The position numbers and the translations under genes were made by a program. Positions 29,097-38,992 of a stretch of DNA of 64,000 nt are shown here, piece after piece. Where the stretch lies: contig NZ_BBRN01000003.1 of NCBI RefSeq assembly GCF_002090175.1, positions 186,001 to 250,000 on the forward strand. Reading direction: 5' to 3'. The stretch comes from Demequina sp. NBRC 110057. GTDB lineage: Bacteria > Actinomycetota > Actinomycetes > Actinomycetales > Demequinaceae. The notes under the pieces are model-generated. The model saw nothing but the letters and a program-made list of their open reading frames with translations, was not told where the DNA came from and ran no database searches. Position 1 is the first letter of the stretch, and every line of letters starts with the position of its first letter.

Positions 29097-29741
29097 TCAG
29101 GCGGCGGTGGCGCTCGAGGGCTCGATCACCGTGACGATGCTGCCGTCCTCGATCTCGAGCCACAGGCCCACGCTCTCCCGCGCGCCCGGCATGCCGACGG
29201 CCGCGAGTGCCTCGGCGGCGGTGACGGGATCCCAGTCGAACTGCGCGGCGTAGATGAGGACGTCGTCGGCCACGGGAGTGGTGATCTTGTGGACCACGTC
29301 GTTGGTCACGACGTGGTTGCTCCACTCCTCGTCGTCCGTGGCCATCTCGCGGTCCACGGTCCACTGCTCGGATCCCTCGCCGAACATGCACGCGACGTCC
29401 ACGGTGACCTCGCCGTCGGCCATCGCCGAGACGAAGCCGAACCACATGCCGTCCGGCAGCGCGTCGTCCTCCTGGACGTCGCAGCCCGAGCCCATGGTGC
29501 CGTCGGCGTTGAGCGGGGCGTTGAGCTTGATGAGGCCGGAGACGTCGGACTGAATGGCGTCGGCGAGGCCGATGGCCGCGGTGCCGGAGGAGGCCACGTC
29601 GAGGTCTTCGGCCGGCGGGGAGGCGGTCGCCACCACGGTCGCCGACATTGTCGCGTCGCTCGCCATCGAGCTGCATCCGCCCAGCATCAGCGCCGCGCCC
29701 CCCAGCGCCAGTGCCGGGACGGAGAGGATGCGCTGTGCCAT
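29097..29741 (-). CDS. Predicted lipoprotein, unknown function
   Basis: A 214-residue protein I do not recognise. Residues 1-23 form a lipoprotein signal peptide (LALGGAALMLGGC, Cys 23). The mature part is acidic, with two further cysteines (GSGCDVQED and VDVACMFGEG) that could pair. It ends SSATAA. It lies in the non-conserved segment between rpsP and the flavin operon, 57 bp after apbE (29742-29798), and may be an independent gene. It could be a surface or redox-related protein, but nothing in the sequence proves this. Confidence 0.75.
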   Translation of the reverse strand: MAQRILSVPALALGGAALMLGGCSSMASDATMSATVVATASPPAEDLDVASSGTAAIGLADAIQSDVSGLIKLNAPLNADGTMGSGCDVQEDDALPDGMWFGFVSAMADGEVTVDVACMFGEGSEQWTVDREMATDDEEWSNHVVTNDVVHKITTPVADDVLIYAAQFDWDPVTAAEALAAVGMPGARESVGLWLEIEDGSIVTVIEPSSATAA

Positions 29742-29798
29742 CGTTCCCTCTCGCCAGGTCCTGTGCGGGTCACCCTAGCACCACGCCTGGGACCGGAC

Positions 29799-30596
29799 TC
29801 AGGAACCTTTCGAACGCCAGCCGGGGGTGCGCGACGCCTTCACGCGGCCGTCGCCGACGGTCAGCGCCTGCGCCTCGAGGCCGTGACGCTGCGCCGCCTT
29901 CGCCGCGGCCTTTCCCCCCACCACGATCGCCGTGGCCCACGCATCGCACCTCACGAGGTCGTCGCCGACCACGCTTGCCTGGGCGACGGAGGAGGCGGGC
30001 TGGCCCGTGCGGGGGTCCCAGATGTGGCCCGACCGATGGGCCAGGCCGGAGGTGGCGATCGCGTGGTGGCCGGTGGCGCCGTCCCCGCCGAGGCCCAGCG
30101 TCACGACTCCCACCACCGGCGCCTGCGGGCCGGGCGCCTCGCGGGGATCCGCAATGCCGATGCGCCAGCCCGCGTCCGTGGGGGCGCGCCCGCTCACGGT
30201 GACGTCGCCGGCACAGCCGAGGCTCCAGCCGTCGGCGCCGACGAGGCCAAGGCGCCACCGCGAGCGCTCGAGCGCCCAGGTCTTGACGATGCCCGTGGGG
30301 TCGATGGTGCCGTCAGGCGTGCGGGCATCGAACAGGCCGTCCGTCTCGTCGCGGAACGCCTCGCACAGGTCGAGCACCTCGACCACCGCGGGCGGCGCCT
30401 CGCCGATGCTCGCCTCGCCGCGTCCCAGCCTGCTGATCCAGCTGTCGTGGCGATAGGTCGAGAAGACCTCGTCGACCCACGCGAGGTCGGCGGCGACGAA
30501 GCCCGCCACGGCATCGGCCGTCTCCTCGCTGACGTCTCCCACGAGCGTGAGGTCGACGTCCATGGCCATCGCCGTGACCGTGCGGGTCAGGGTCAC
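29799..30596 (-). CDS. apbE: FAD:protein FMN transferase
   Basis: A 265-residue ApbE-family enzyme that attaches FMN covalently to Thr in FMN-binding domain proteins. Motifs: AMAMDVDLTL, FDARTPDGTIDPTGIVKTWA, LGCAGDVTVSG, and the conserved HAIATSGLAHRSGHIWDP and DAWATAIVVGG near the C-terminus. The start overlaps the stop of the FMN-binding gene by 4 bp, so substrate and modifying enzyme are translated together. There is no signal peptide on this version, so it appears to act in the cytosol. Confidence 0.9.
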   Translation of the reverse strand: MTLTRTVTAMAMDVDLTLVGDVSEETADAVAGFVAADLAWVDEVFSTYRHDSWISRLGRGEASIGEAPPAVVEVLDLCEAFRDETDGLFDARTPDGTIDPTGIVKTWALERSRWRLGLVGADGWSLGCAGDVTVSGRAPTDAGWRIGIADPREAPGPQAPVVGVVTLGLGGDGATGHHAIATSGLAHRSGHIWDPRTGQPASSVAQASVVGDDLVRCDAWATAIVVGGKAAAKAAQRHGLEAQALTVGDGRVKASRTPGWRSKGS

Positions 30597-31066
30597 AGCC
30601 CGGCCTCCTCGAACGCGGCCTCGGCGGATTCCACCATCGCGGGGGACGTGAAGCTCGCGCCGGAGACGTACTCGACGTCCCAGTCCTGCGCCTCGAGGAA
30701 CTCCTCCTCAAGCTCGGGAAGGGCGGCGTCGTTGATGCGCACCGACTCGGGGGCATCCGTGCCGGCGACGGGGAACTCCACGTCGACCAGGACGCCGTTC
30801 TCGAAGGTGAGGCTCACCTGGTAGTCGCCGCGAATGTTGGTCACGACGGGGCCGTCGAAGGTCCCGGTGACGCCGTCGCCAGCGTCTGTCGTCGACTCGT
30901 CGGTGGTCGCGTCTGTGGCTCCGTCGGCGGCGTCGTCGGTCGCGTCGGTCGCGCCCGTCGTCGGCTCCTCGGAGACGGCGTCGTCGGCGTCCGGAGCGGC
31001 GAGGACTCCCGACGTGAGGATCACGGCGCTCGTGCCGACCACCATCGCTGCGCGCTGGGCTCTCAT
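30593..31066 (-). CDS. Exported FMN-binding domain protein
   Basis: A 157-residue protein starting MRAQRAAMVVGTSAVILTSG, an N-terminal signal/anchor. An Asp/Thr/Ala-rich linker (about residues 36-70) precedes a compact FMN-binding domain that ends YVSGASFTSPAMVESAEAAF. The Thr in SGASFTS is the expected site for phosphoester-linked FMN (compare SGATxT of NqrC/RnfG). It overlaps apbE and lies 4 bp from the ferric-reductase-like gene, so the three form an electron-transfer unit at the membrane exterior. Confidence 0.88.
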   Translation of the reverse strand: MRAQRAAMVVGTSAVILTSGVLAAPDADDAVSEEPTTGATDATDDAADGATDATTDESTTDAGDGVTGTFDGPVVTNIRGDYQVSLTFENGVLVDVEFPVAGTDAPESVRINDAALPELEEEFLEAQDWDVEYVSGASFTSPAMVESAEAAFEEAGL

Positions 31067-31070
31067 CGCG

Positions 31071-32429
31071 TCACCATCCGAACTTCTCGAGGTGGATAGC
31101 CTCGGGCCTGAGCCCCGAGGCACGGGCATCGTCGGCGACCAGTTGCGCCCACGGGCGCGGGCCGCACACGTACAAGTCGGTCGTCGCGGGCTCGTGCACC
31201 AAGTCGCGAACCGCGAGCGGCTCGGCGGCCGTGCCCCACGTGTCGCCGCGGGCACCGAGCACCACGCGCAGGCGCGCCCCGCGCTCGGCGGCGAGCGCCT
31301 CGACCTCGTCCAGGAGCGGCGCCTCCTCGCGCGAGCGCGCGCGGATCACGACGGTCACGTCGTCCTCGGGGCCGCAGTCCTCGAGCATCGCCCGGATGGG
31401 CGTGACGCCGATTCCCGCGGCGACGAGCACGAGCGCGCCGCCGGTCCTGGTGCCGTGATGGAACGTGCCGAGGGGGCCCTCGGCGATGACGCGGGTGCCG
31501 GGGGTGAGCCCCGCGAGGGCGCTCGAGCCGTCTCCCGAGGGCTTGACGGTGATGCGCAGCCGGTCGCCGGGCGCGGCCGACAGCGAATACGGGTGGTGCT
31601 GCCACGCGAGGCCAGGGGTGAGGAAGCGCCACAGGAAGAACTGGCCGGGGCGGGCGCGCAGGTGGTCGAGGTAGCGTCCGGTCATCGTCACGGTCGTCGA
31701 GCCGTCCGCGAGGCGGTCGACCGCCTCCACCCTGATGGCGTGGTGCTCGAGGGTGACGAGGGGACGCGCGATCCTCCAGATGATGAACGAGCCGAGGGAC
31801 ACGACCCACAGCACTGCCCAGAACCACCAGGCCGCTCCCCCGGAGCGGAACGTCGAGCCCTCGAGGAACTGGTGCGGGACGGCGAAGGCCACTCCCACGT
31901 ACACCAGCAGGTGCACGGCGTGCCAGCGCTCGTAGCGCCACCGCAGCCTCACGGCGGTGAGCGAGGTGAGGAGTACCACGAGGAACGCGACGGCGGCTAC
32001 GAGGGCGAGCAGCATCCACCACCCGTACTGGGGCCAGGTGAGCACCTGCGAGACCACGCCGCGGCCGTCGTAGGAGGCGGTGACGGTGGTCATGATCGTG
32101 AGGTGCACCAGCATGAGCACGATCGCGACCTTGCCCCAGCGCGTGTGCATCGCGATGGCGCGGTCGTGGCCCAGCACGCGCTCGACCCACGGCGCTCGCG
32201 ACGCGAGCAGGACCTGCGCCATCATCAGCACGGCGGCGACGATGCCGAGCGCGCGGCCGACAACGTACGTCCAGTCGGCGGCGGTCTGTGCGTAGGCGAG
32301 CGAGCCATCGGCGATCATGAACGCGATGCCGCTGACGGCGGCGAGCCACACTGCCGCCTCCAGGCCATCGGCCCACCAGGAACGCCAGCCGGCGGCGCGG
32401 GCGCGGGCGGCGGTGTCGACCGTCGTCAT
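31071..32429 (-). CDS. Ferric-reductase-like membrane flavohaem oxidoreductase
   Basis: A 452-residue protein. About six transmembrane segments occupy residues 20-225, with four histidines in two pairs suited to bind two haems (HTRWGKVAIVLMLVH and RWHAVHLLVYVGVAFAVPH). The cytosolic C-terminus is an FNR-type domain: FAD site HHPYSLSAAP, NAD(P) site VLVAAGIGVTPIRAM, and YVCGPRPW. It should take electrons from NAD(P)H through FAD and haem to the outside, with the FMN-binding protein as a likely acceptor. A GGAGG site precedes the ATG. Physiological acceptor (iron, oxygen, other) is unknown. Confidence 0.88.
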   Translation of the reverse strand: MTTVDTAARARAAGWRSWWADGLEAAVWLAAVSGIAFMIADGSLAYAQTAADWTYVVGRALGIVAAVLMMAQVLLASRAPWVERVLGHDRAIAMHTRWGKVAIVLMLVHLTIMTTVTASYDGRGVVSQVLTWPQYGWWMLLALVAAVAFLVVLLTSLTAVRLRWRYERWHAVHLLVYVGVAFAVPHQFLEGSTFRSGGAAWWFWAVLWVVSLGSFIIWRIARPLVTLEHHAIRVEAVDRLADGSTTVTMTGRYLDHLRARPGQFFLWRFLTPGLAWQHHPYSLSAAPGDRLRITVKPSGDGSSALAGLTPGTRVIAEGPLGTFHHGTRTGGALVLVAAGIGVTPIRAMLEDCGPEDDVTVVIRARSREEAPLLDEVEALAAERGARLRVVLGARGDTWGTAAEPLAVRDLVHEPATTDLYVCGPRPWAQLVADDARASGLRPEAIHLEKFGW

Positions 32430-32523
32430 GGTCCTCCAGGGTTGGGGTCGGTCGGGGGTGCGTCAAGTATCGCTGGCGACGGTGGCGTCGCGCGACGAGC
32501 CCCCACCGATCCCCAGGGAACTC

Positions 32524-33621
32524 TCAGGCGACGCGGCGGCCGCGCAGGACGACGGCTCGCGGCCGCGCGAGCTCGCCGATGTCCTCGCGGGGGTCACGCT
32601 CGTAGACGACGAGATCGGCGCTCGCCCCCTCGGTGAGGGTGTCGGCGCCCAGGAAGGCGCGCGCGTCCCAGGTGGCGGCCGCGACGACGGCCGATGCGGG
32701 GATCGCCCTGGCCATCTCGGCAGCCTCGCGCGGCAGGAGTCCGTGGCCGAGCGTGCCGCCGGCATCGGTACCGACGAGCAGCGGCACCCCGGCGTCGTGG
32801 AGGTCGCGCACGTGGTCGTAGCGGCGCGCGTGCATGCGGCGCATGCGCGCCGCGTAGGCGGGGAAGCGCGCCTCGCCCTGGTCGGCGAAGCCCGCGAAGT
32901 TGTCGACCTGGAGAAGGGTGGGCACCACGGGGATGCCGCGCTCGGCGGCGACGGCGATGTGGGCATCGGTCATCCCGGTGCCGTGTTCGAGGCAGTCGAT
33001 GCCGGCGTCGAGCAGGGGCCCGATCGCCTCCGTGGAGAAGGTGTGCGCCGTGGCCCTCGCCCCCGCCGCGTGCACCCGTGCCATCGCGGCGGCGAGGTCC
33101 TGGGGTGACCACAGCGGCGTGAGGTCGCCCACCTCGCGGTCGATCCAGTCGGCGATGAGCTTGATCCAGCCGTCGCCCTTGCGCGCCTCGTCCTCGGCGA
33201 CCCCGGGGAGCTCGTCCGGGGCGATCTCGCGCGCATAGTGCCGCAGGTAGCGCTTGGGACGGGCGATGAAGCGCGCGGAGCGGATCAGCCTCGGCAGGTC
33301 GTCGCGGTCGTGCACAAAGGCAGTGTCGAGGGGACTGCCGGCGTCGCGGATGAGCAGCGTGCCCGCGTCCCGGTCCACCGTCGCCTGCTTGACGGCGAGG
33401 TCCCGGTCGGTGGCGCCGCCCGAGTCGAGGCCGATGTGGCAGTGCACGTCCACCAGGCCCGGCAGCACCCAGCCGTCAACCCGTACGGGCGTGCCGGAAT
33501 GCATCGGCCGCTCGAAGGTGATCCGCCCGCCGATGACCCACGCCTCGGGGCGCACCGTCTCCGCGTCGACGAGGACGGGCCCCGTCAGGTGGAGGACGGG
33601 TGCGTCACCCGGCGCCGGCAT
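32524..33621 (-). CDS. Amidohydrolase-superfamily protein
   Basis: A 365-residue metallo-amidohydrolase. The metal-binding motif GLVDVHCHIGLD is at about residues 54-65; further ligands are in ATAHTF, CLEHGTGM and VGTDAGGTLGHG. Substrate is not evident. An equivalent gene lies next to ffh in M. tuberculosis (Rv2915c), so the position is conserved and may be ancient. It starts 21 bp after ffh; the ATG is embedded in a copy of GGCCGATGC, with GGGGGAG as ribosome binding site. No signal peptide. Confidence 0.87.
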   Translation of the reverse strand: MPAPGDAPVLHLTGPVLVDAETVRPEAWVIGGRITFERPMHSGTPVRVDGWVLPGLVDVHCHIGLDSGGATDRDLAVKQATVDRDAGTLLIRDAGSPLDTAFVHDRDDLPRLIRSARFIARPKRYLRHYAREIAPDELPGVAEDEARKGDGWIKLIADWIDREVGDLTPLWSPQDLAAAMARVHAAGARATAHTFSTEAIGPLLDAGIDCLEHGTGMTDAHIAVAAERGIPVVPTLLQVDNFAGFADQGEARFPAYAARMRRMHARRYDHVRDLHDAGVPLLVGTDAGGTLGHGLLPREAAEMARAIPASAVVAAATWDARAFLGADTLTEGASADLVVYERDPREDIGELARPRAVVLRGRRVA

Positions 33622-33642
33622 CGGCCCTGCTCCCCCGCCGCC

Positions 33643-35244
33643 TTAGCGGCCCAGGTACTTGCCGAGGTCGGACTCGAGCTTAGTGGGGTCGAAGTCCTCG
33701 GGCTGCTGGCCGAGGCCGAACGCGCTTCCCGCGGGGGCCTGCGACTGGCCGGCCGTCTTGTTACGCGCGGCGGCCTCCTGCTGGGCGCGCTTGGCCGGGT
33801 TTCCCGACTTGCCCTTGACCTTCTTCTGGGGAGCCTGCTTGCCCTTGGACTTCTTGCCGCCTGGCATGCCGCCCCACGCGCCGGGCGCGCCGCCGCCCTG
33901 GCCGGGAAGCTGCGGCATGCCGCCGCCCTTGGCCATGGCGCGCATCATCTGCTGGGCCTGCTCGAAGCGCTTGACGAGCGAGTTGACGTCCGCCACCGTC
34001 ACGCCGGAACCACGCGCGATGCGGGCGCGGCGGGAGCCGTTGAGGACCTTAGGGTTGTCGCGCTCGAGCGGCGTCATCGACTGGACGATGGCCTCGGTGC
34101 GCACCAGCTCACGCTCGTCGAAGTTCTCGATCTGGTCGCGCAGCTGACCCATGCCGGGGAGCATGGTGAGCATCTTCTTCATCGAGCCCATGTTCTTCAG
34201 CTGCTGCATCTGCGACAGGAAGTCCGTGAACGTGAAGTCCTCGCCCTTGGTGACCTTGGCCGCCATGCGCTCGGCCTCGGCCTGGTCGAACTTCTTCTCC
34301 GCCTGCTCGATGAGCGTCATGATGTCGCCCATGTCGAGGATGCGGCTCGCCATGCGGTCCGGGTGGAAGACCTCGAACTCGTCGAGCTTCTCACCCGTGG
34401 ACGCGAACAGGATCGGCTTGCCGGTGACCTCGCGCACCGACAGCGCCGCGCCACCGCGGGTGTCGCCGTCGAGCTTGGTCAGCACCACACCGGTGATGTC
34501 GACGCCCTGGTCGAAGGCCTGGGCCGTCGCGACGGCGTCCTGACCGATCATCGCGTCGATGACGAACAGAACCTCGTCGGGGTCGATGGCCTTGCGGATG
34601 TCCGCGGCCTGCTTCATCAGCTCCTGGTCGATGCCCAGGCGGCCCGCGGTGTCGACGATGACGACGCTGTGCTGGCGCTGCTCGGCCTCCTTGAGGCCCT
34701 TCTTCGCCACCTTGACGGGGTTGCCCTTGACGCGCTCACCCTCGCGCGTCACGCCCGCCTCCGGGGCGAACACGGGAACGCCGGCGCGATCCCCGACCAC
34801 CTGCAGCTGGTTGACGGCATTGGGGCGCTGAAGGTCGGCGGCGACCAGCAGCGGCGTCTGGCCGTTCTCCTTGAGGTGGTGCGCGAGCTTGCCGGCGAGG
34901 GTGGTCTTACCGGCACCCTGGAGGCCGGCGAGCATGATGACCGTGGGGCCGGACTTCGCGAAGTTGAGGCGGCGGGCCTCGCCACCCAGGATCGCGACGA
35001 GCTCCTCGTTGACGATCTTGACGACCTGCTGGCCCGGGTTCAGCGCACCCGAGACCTCCTCGCCGAGCGCGCGCTCACGGATGTTGCCGGTGAACGTGCG
35101 GACCACGGGCACCGCGACGTCGGCGTCGAGCAGCGCGCGACGGATCTCGCGGATGGTGCCGTCGATGTCCGCCTCGGACAGGCGGCCCTTGCCCCGGAGG
35201 TTCCGGAAGGTCGACGTGAGGCGGTCGGAAAGGTTGGCGAACAC
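33643..35244 (-). CDS. ffh: Signal recognition particle protein (SRP54)
   Basis: A 533-residue SRP GTPase that targets nascent membrane proteins. The N and G domains show G1 GLQGAGKTTLAGKLA (about residue 108), DTAGR, TKLDGDTRGGAAL. The Met-rich M domain follows from about residue 300 (KEFTFTDF-like segment, QQLKNMGSMKKMLTMLPGM), with the RNA-binding SRRARIARGSGVTV segment. The C-terminus is a Gly/Lys-rich tail (GGKKSKGKQAPQKKVKGKSG). Receptor ftsY is encoded in the same cluster, three genes upstream. Confidence 0.97.
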   Translation of the reverse strand: MFANLSDRLTSTFRNLRGKGRLSEADIDGTIREIRRALLDADVAVPVVRTFTGNIRERALGEEVSGALNPGQQVVKIVNEELVAILGGEARRLNFAKSGPTVIMLAGLQGAGKTTLAGKLAHHLKENGQTPLLVAADLQRPNAVNQLQVVGDRAGVPVFAPEAGVTREGERVKGNPVKVAKKGLKEAEQRQHSVVIVDTAGRLGIDQELMKQAADIRKAIDPDEVLFVIDAMIGQDAVATAQAFDQGVDITGVVLTKLDGDTRGGAALSVREVTGKPILFASTGEKLDEFEVFHPDRMASRILDMGDIMTLIEQAEKKFDQAEAERMAAKVTKGEDFTFTDFLSQMQQLKNMGSMKKMLTMLPGMGQLRDQIENFDERELVRTEAIVQSMTPLERDNPKVLNGSRRARIARGSGVTVADVNSLVKRFEQAQQMMRAMAKGGGMPQLPGQGGGAPGAWGGMPGGKKSKGKQAPQKKVKGKSGNPAKRAQQEAAARNKTAGQSQAPAGSAFGLGQQPEDFDPTKLESDLGKYLGR

Positions 35245-35320
35245 AGGTGTCCCTTCGAAAAACGTGCGGGCTCAAGCCTACCCGGGGTCCGCATCGGCCA
35301 CCGCTGCCCCACCCCCGCCC

Positions 35321-35386
35321 GCCGCAAATGGCCGCATTTGCGGCTCGTCGCCGCGTGACGTGCCGCAAATGTGGCCATGTGCGGCA
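35321..35386. repeat. Two tandem palindromes built on GCCGCAAATG
   Basis: In the 167-bp gap between glnD and ffh, a perfect 10-bp inverted repeat (35321-35330 / 35335-35344) is followed by a related 11-bp inverted repeat with one mismatch (35361-35371 / 35376-35386). Both begin with GCCGCAAATG and have a 4-nt loop. They could terminate glnD, or be a REP-like element. Confidence 0.6.
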
Positions 35387-35411
35387 CGGGGATGTGAGGG
35401 GGCGAGCGGGG

Positions 35412-37175
35412 TCAGCGTGCCAGGGGCCTCGCCGTCGCCACCAGCGTGTCGGCGAGCGACGCGCGCCACGGCGTCCAGACCTTCGGGCCCGCTGCCTGCG
35501 CATCGGCCTCGGTGAGCGCCCGCAGCGTCAGCAGCAGGTCCTCGCGGCCGTCCAGCGCATCGAGCAGCTCGCGCGCGGTCGCCGGGTCGGCGGGGTCGCG
35601 CTTGGTGGACAGCAGCGACAGCAGCAGGTGGTGGCGCACGAGGGTCTCGACGTCCGCGGTGAAGGCGTCGGTCCACCCCAGGCGGGCGCCGATGCCGGGG
35701 ATGAGCGCGGCGCCGTCCACCGAATGGTCGGTCGCGCCCGCCCGCTTGCCGATGTCGTGAAGCCAGGCCGTGAGCAGCAGCAGGTCCTGGTCGGGCACCT
35801 CTCGCTTGTGCTTGGACGCGAGCACGACGGTCTCGATCATGTGCCGGTCGACGGTGAAGCGGTGGATGGGGCTGCGCTGAGGCCTGTTGCGCACTCCCTC
35901 CCACTCGGGAAGCCAGCGCACGGCGAGACCGTGGAGGTCGAGCGCCTCCCACACGGCGACAAGGTGGTGCGAGCCACGCAGGAGGTCGCGCAGGTGGATG
36001 CGCGCCTGCTCGGGCCACGGCTCCTCGATCGCCGGCACCGCCTGCATGGCCTCAAGCAGCCCGGGTGTGAACGGCAGGCCGGTGATGGCTCCCACGCCCG
36101 CGGCCCGCAGGGCAAGCAAGGGATCGGCCGACGGGTCCACGCTCGGAGCGAGCGCGAGCTCGCCGTCGACGTCGATGAGCCCCTCGGACACTGTCACGTG
36201 ACGCGGCGCGCGCGCCATGCGACGCGCCTTCCAGGCGACGGAGCCGATGCCGGAGCGCTCGAGCGACCCGCGCGCCCCGCGCTCGGTCTGGTCGAGCGCG
36301 TACGCGACGGTGCGGCCGGCATCGGCGATGGAGGCGAGAAGGTCATCGGGATCGCCGTAGCCGAGGAGCCCGGCCACGTCATCGGCCACGTGTCGTCCCA
36401 GAAGATTGACGGGCCGGCCCGACACCACGTGAAGCGCGTCGCGCACGTCGCGCAGGTGCTCCCCCGCCGCGTCGACGGCGCCGTGCGGGCGGTCGGTGAG
36501 CCACGTCGCGCTGAGCGCCGACAGGCTCATGTAGTCGCGCAGCCCCCCGCGCGACTCCTTCAGGTGGGGCTCGATGAGGTACGCGATCTCGCCGTGGCGC
36601 TCCGCGCGGGCGCGCGACGCGGCGAGCAGCTCCGGGAGGCGCTTGCGCGAGGCGGCGCGCCAGTCCGAGTAGATCGCGGCGCGGGCCTGGGCGACAAGGG
36701 TGTCGTCGCCCGCCAAGGGCTGAATGTCGAGCAAGCCCGCGGCCGCGGCAAGGTCCTTGGAGGCCACCTGACGGCACTCGGTCAGCGAACGCATCGAGTA
36801 GTCGAGCTCGAGGCCGGCGTCCCAGATGGGGTACCACAGGGCCTGGGCGAGCTCGGCGAGGGCGTCCTTCGACAGCGAGCGGCCGTCGTGCAGCAGGACC
36901 AGGTCGAGGTCGGACCAGGGACCGGCGTCGCCGCGGCCCAGCGACCCGACGGCGCCGAGGGCGACGCCCTCGAGCGGCCCGGCAACCTCGGCCCAGTGGA
37001 CGATGAGGGCGTCGCGGGTGAGGGTGGTGAGGCGGCGTCGGCGCTCGGGACCGGGGACGCCGTCGGCGAAGAGGCGCGCCGCCGCATCGGCCCTCAGACG
37101 CTTGAGGTCCCGCACCCCGGAAGGGTGCGGGACCTCAGCGTCGGAGCCCTCAGCAGCGCTGGGGATGTGCTCCAT
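35412..37175 (-). CDS. glnD: PII uridylyl/adenylyltransferase GlnD lacking C-terminal ACT domains
   Basis: A 587-residue nucleotidyltransferase. The catalytic signature GSLGRGDAGPWSDLDLVLL is at about residues 74-92; the HD domain is seen in FTVDRHMIETVV and LLTAWLHDIGKR, with HHLLLSLLSTKRD later. The family usually runs to about 800 residues with two C-terminal ACT domains that sense glutamine; here the protein ends right after the HD region (LTEADAQAAGPKVWTPWRAS...), leaving 167 bp to ffh. So the glutamine-sensing part is missing. It follows glnK by 17 bp. The loss may be genuine or result from a deletion; nothing in the gap resembles leftover ACT sequence. Confidence 0.9.
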   Translation of the reverse strand: MEHIPSAAEGSDAEVPHPSGVRDLKRLRADAAARLFADGVPGPERRRRLTTLTRDALIVHWAEVAGPLEGVALGAVGSLGRGDAGPWSDLDLVLLHDGRSLSKDALAELAQALWYPIWDAGLELDYSMRSLTECRQVASKDLAAAAGLLDIQPLAGDDTLVAQARAAIYSDWRAASRKRLPELLAASRARAERHGEIAYLIEPHLKESRGGLRDYMSLSALSATWLTDRPHGAVDAAGEHLRDVRDALHVVSGRPVNLLGRHVADDVAGLLGYGDPDDLLASIADAGRTVAYALDQTERGARGSLERSGIGSVAWKARRMARAPRHVTVSEGLIDVDGELALAPSVDPSADPLLALRAAGVGAITGLPFTPGLLEAMQAVPAIEEPWPEQARIHLRDLLRGSHHLVAVWEALDLHGLAVRWLPEWEGVRNRPQRSPIHRFTVDRHMIETVVLASKHKREVPDQDLLLLTAWLHDIGKRAGATDHSVDGAALIPGIGARLGWTDAFTADVETLVRHHLLLSLLSTKRDPADPATARELLDALDGREDLLLTLRALTEADAQAAGPKVWTPWRASLADTLVATARPLAR

Positions 37176-37192
37176 GTGTGTGCGGTGACTCC

Positions 37193-38787
<1,595 letters not shown>

Positions 38788-38867
38788 TCTGCTTCTCCTT
38801 TGTTCCCGCCCCTCGGCGAGTCACAGGTCAGCCTGGCGAAGAAGTGTTGCCCCTGAAACACCGCAAT

Positions 38868-38883
38868 GTTTCCGCACCGTTAC
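38868..38883 (-). promoter_or_regulatory. GlnR-like binding site upstream of amt
   Basis: On the minus strand GTAAC-N6-GAAAC occupies 38883-38868, the core arrangement of the actinobacterial GlnR box (GTnAC-N6-GAAAC as I recall it). A second GTTTC (38859-38855) follows after 8 nt but does not fit the consensus spacing well. The location, 81 bp from the amt start, fits control of the amt-glnK-glnD operon. Confidence 0.6.
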
Positions 38884-38974
38884 AAGGCGTGCGCGGACGT
38901 AAAACGTGTGTTGCGAGGGCGCGAAAGCGGGAACGCGGGGTGCGAAATGTCCGTTGCGACGGCGCGCGACGGGC

Positions 38975-38988
38975 GGCCGATGCCGTGG
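38975..38988 (+). repeat. Dispersed 14-mer GGCCGATGCSGTGG
   Basis: A copy of the dispersed 14-mer, 4 bp before the end of ftsY, in the 205-bp gap between ftsY and amt. Confidence 0.5.
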
Positions 38989-38992
38989 CTGG

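Noticed and set aside
38788-38992. Small RNA gene between amt and ftsY
   Set aside because: The gap is explained by the amt promoter with a GlnR-like box and one 14-mer; no terminator-like hairpin for a separate RNA is visible.
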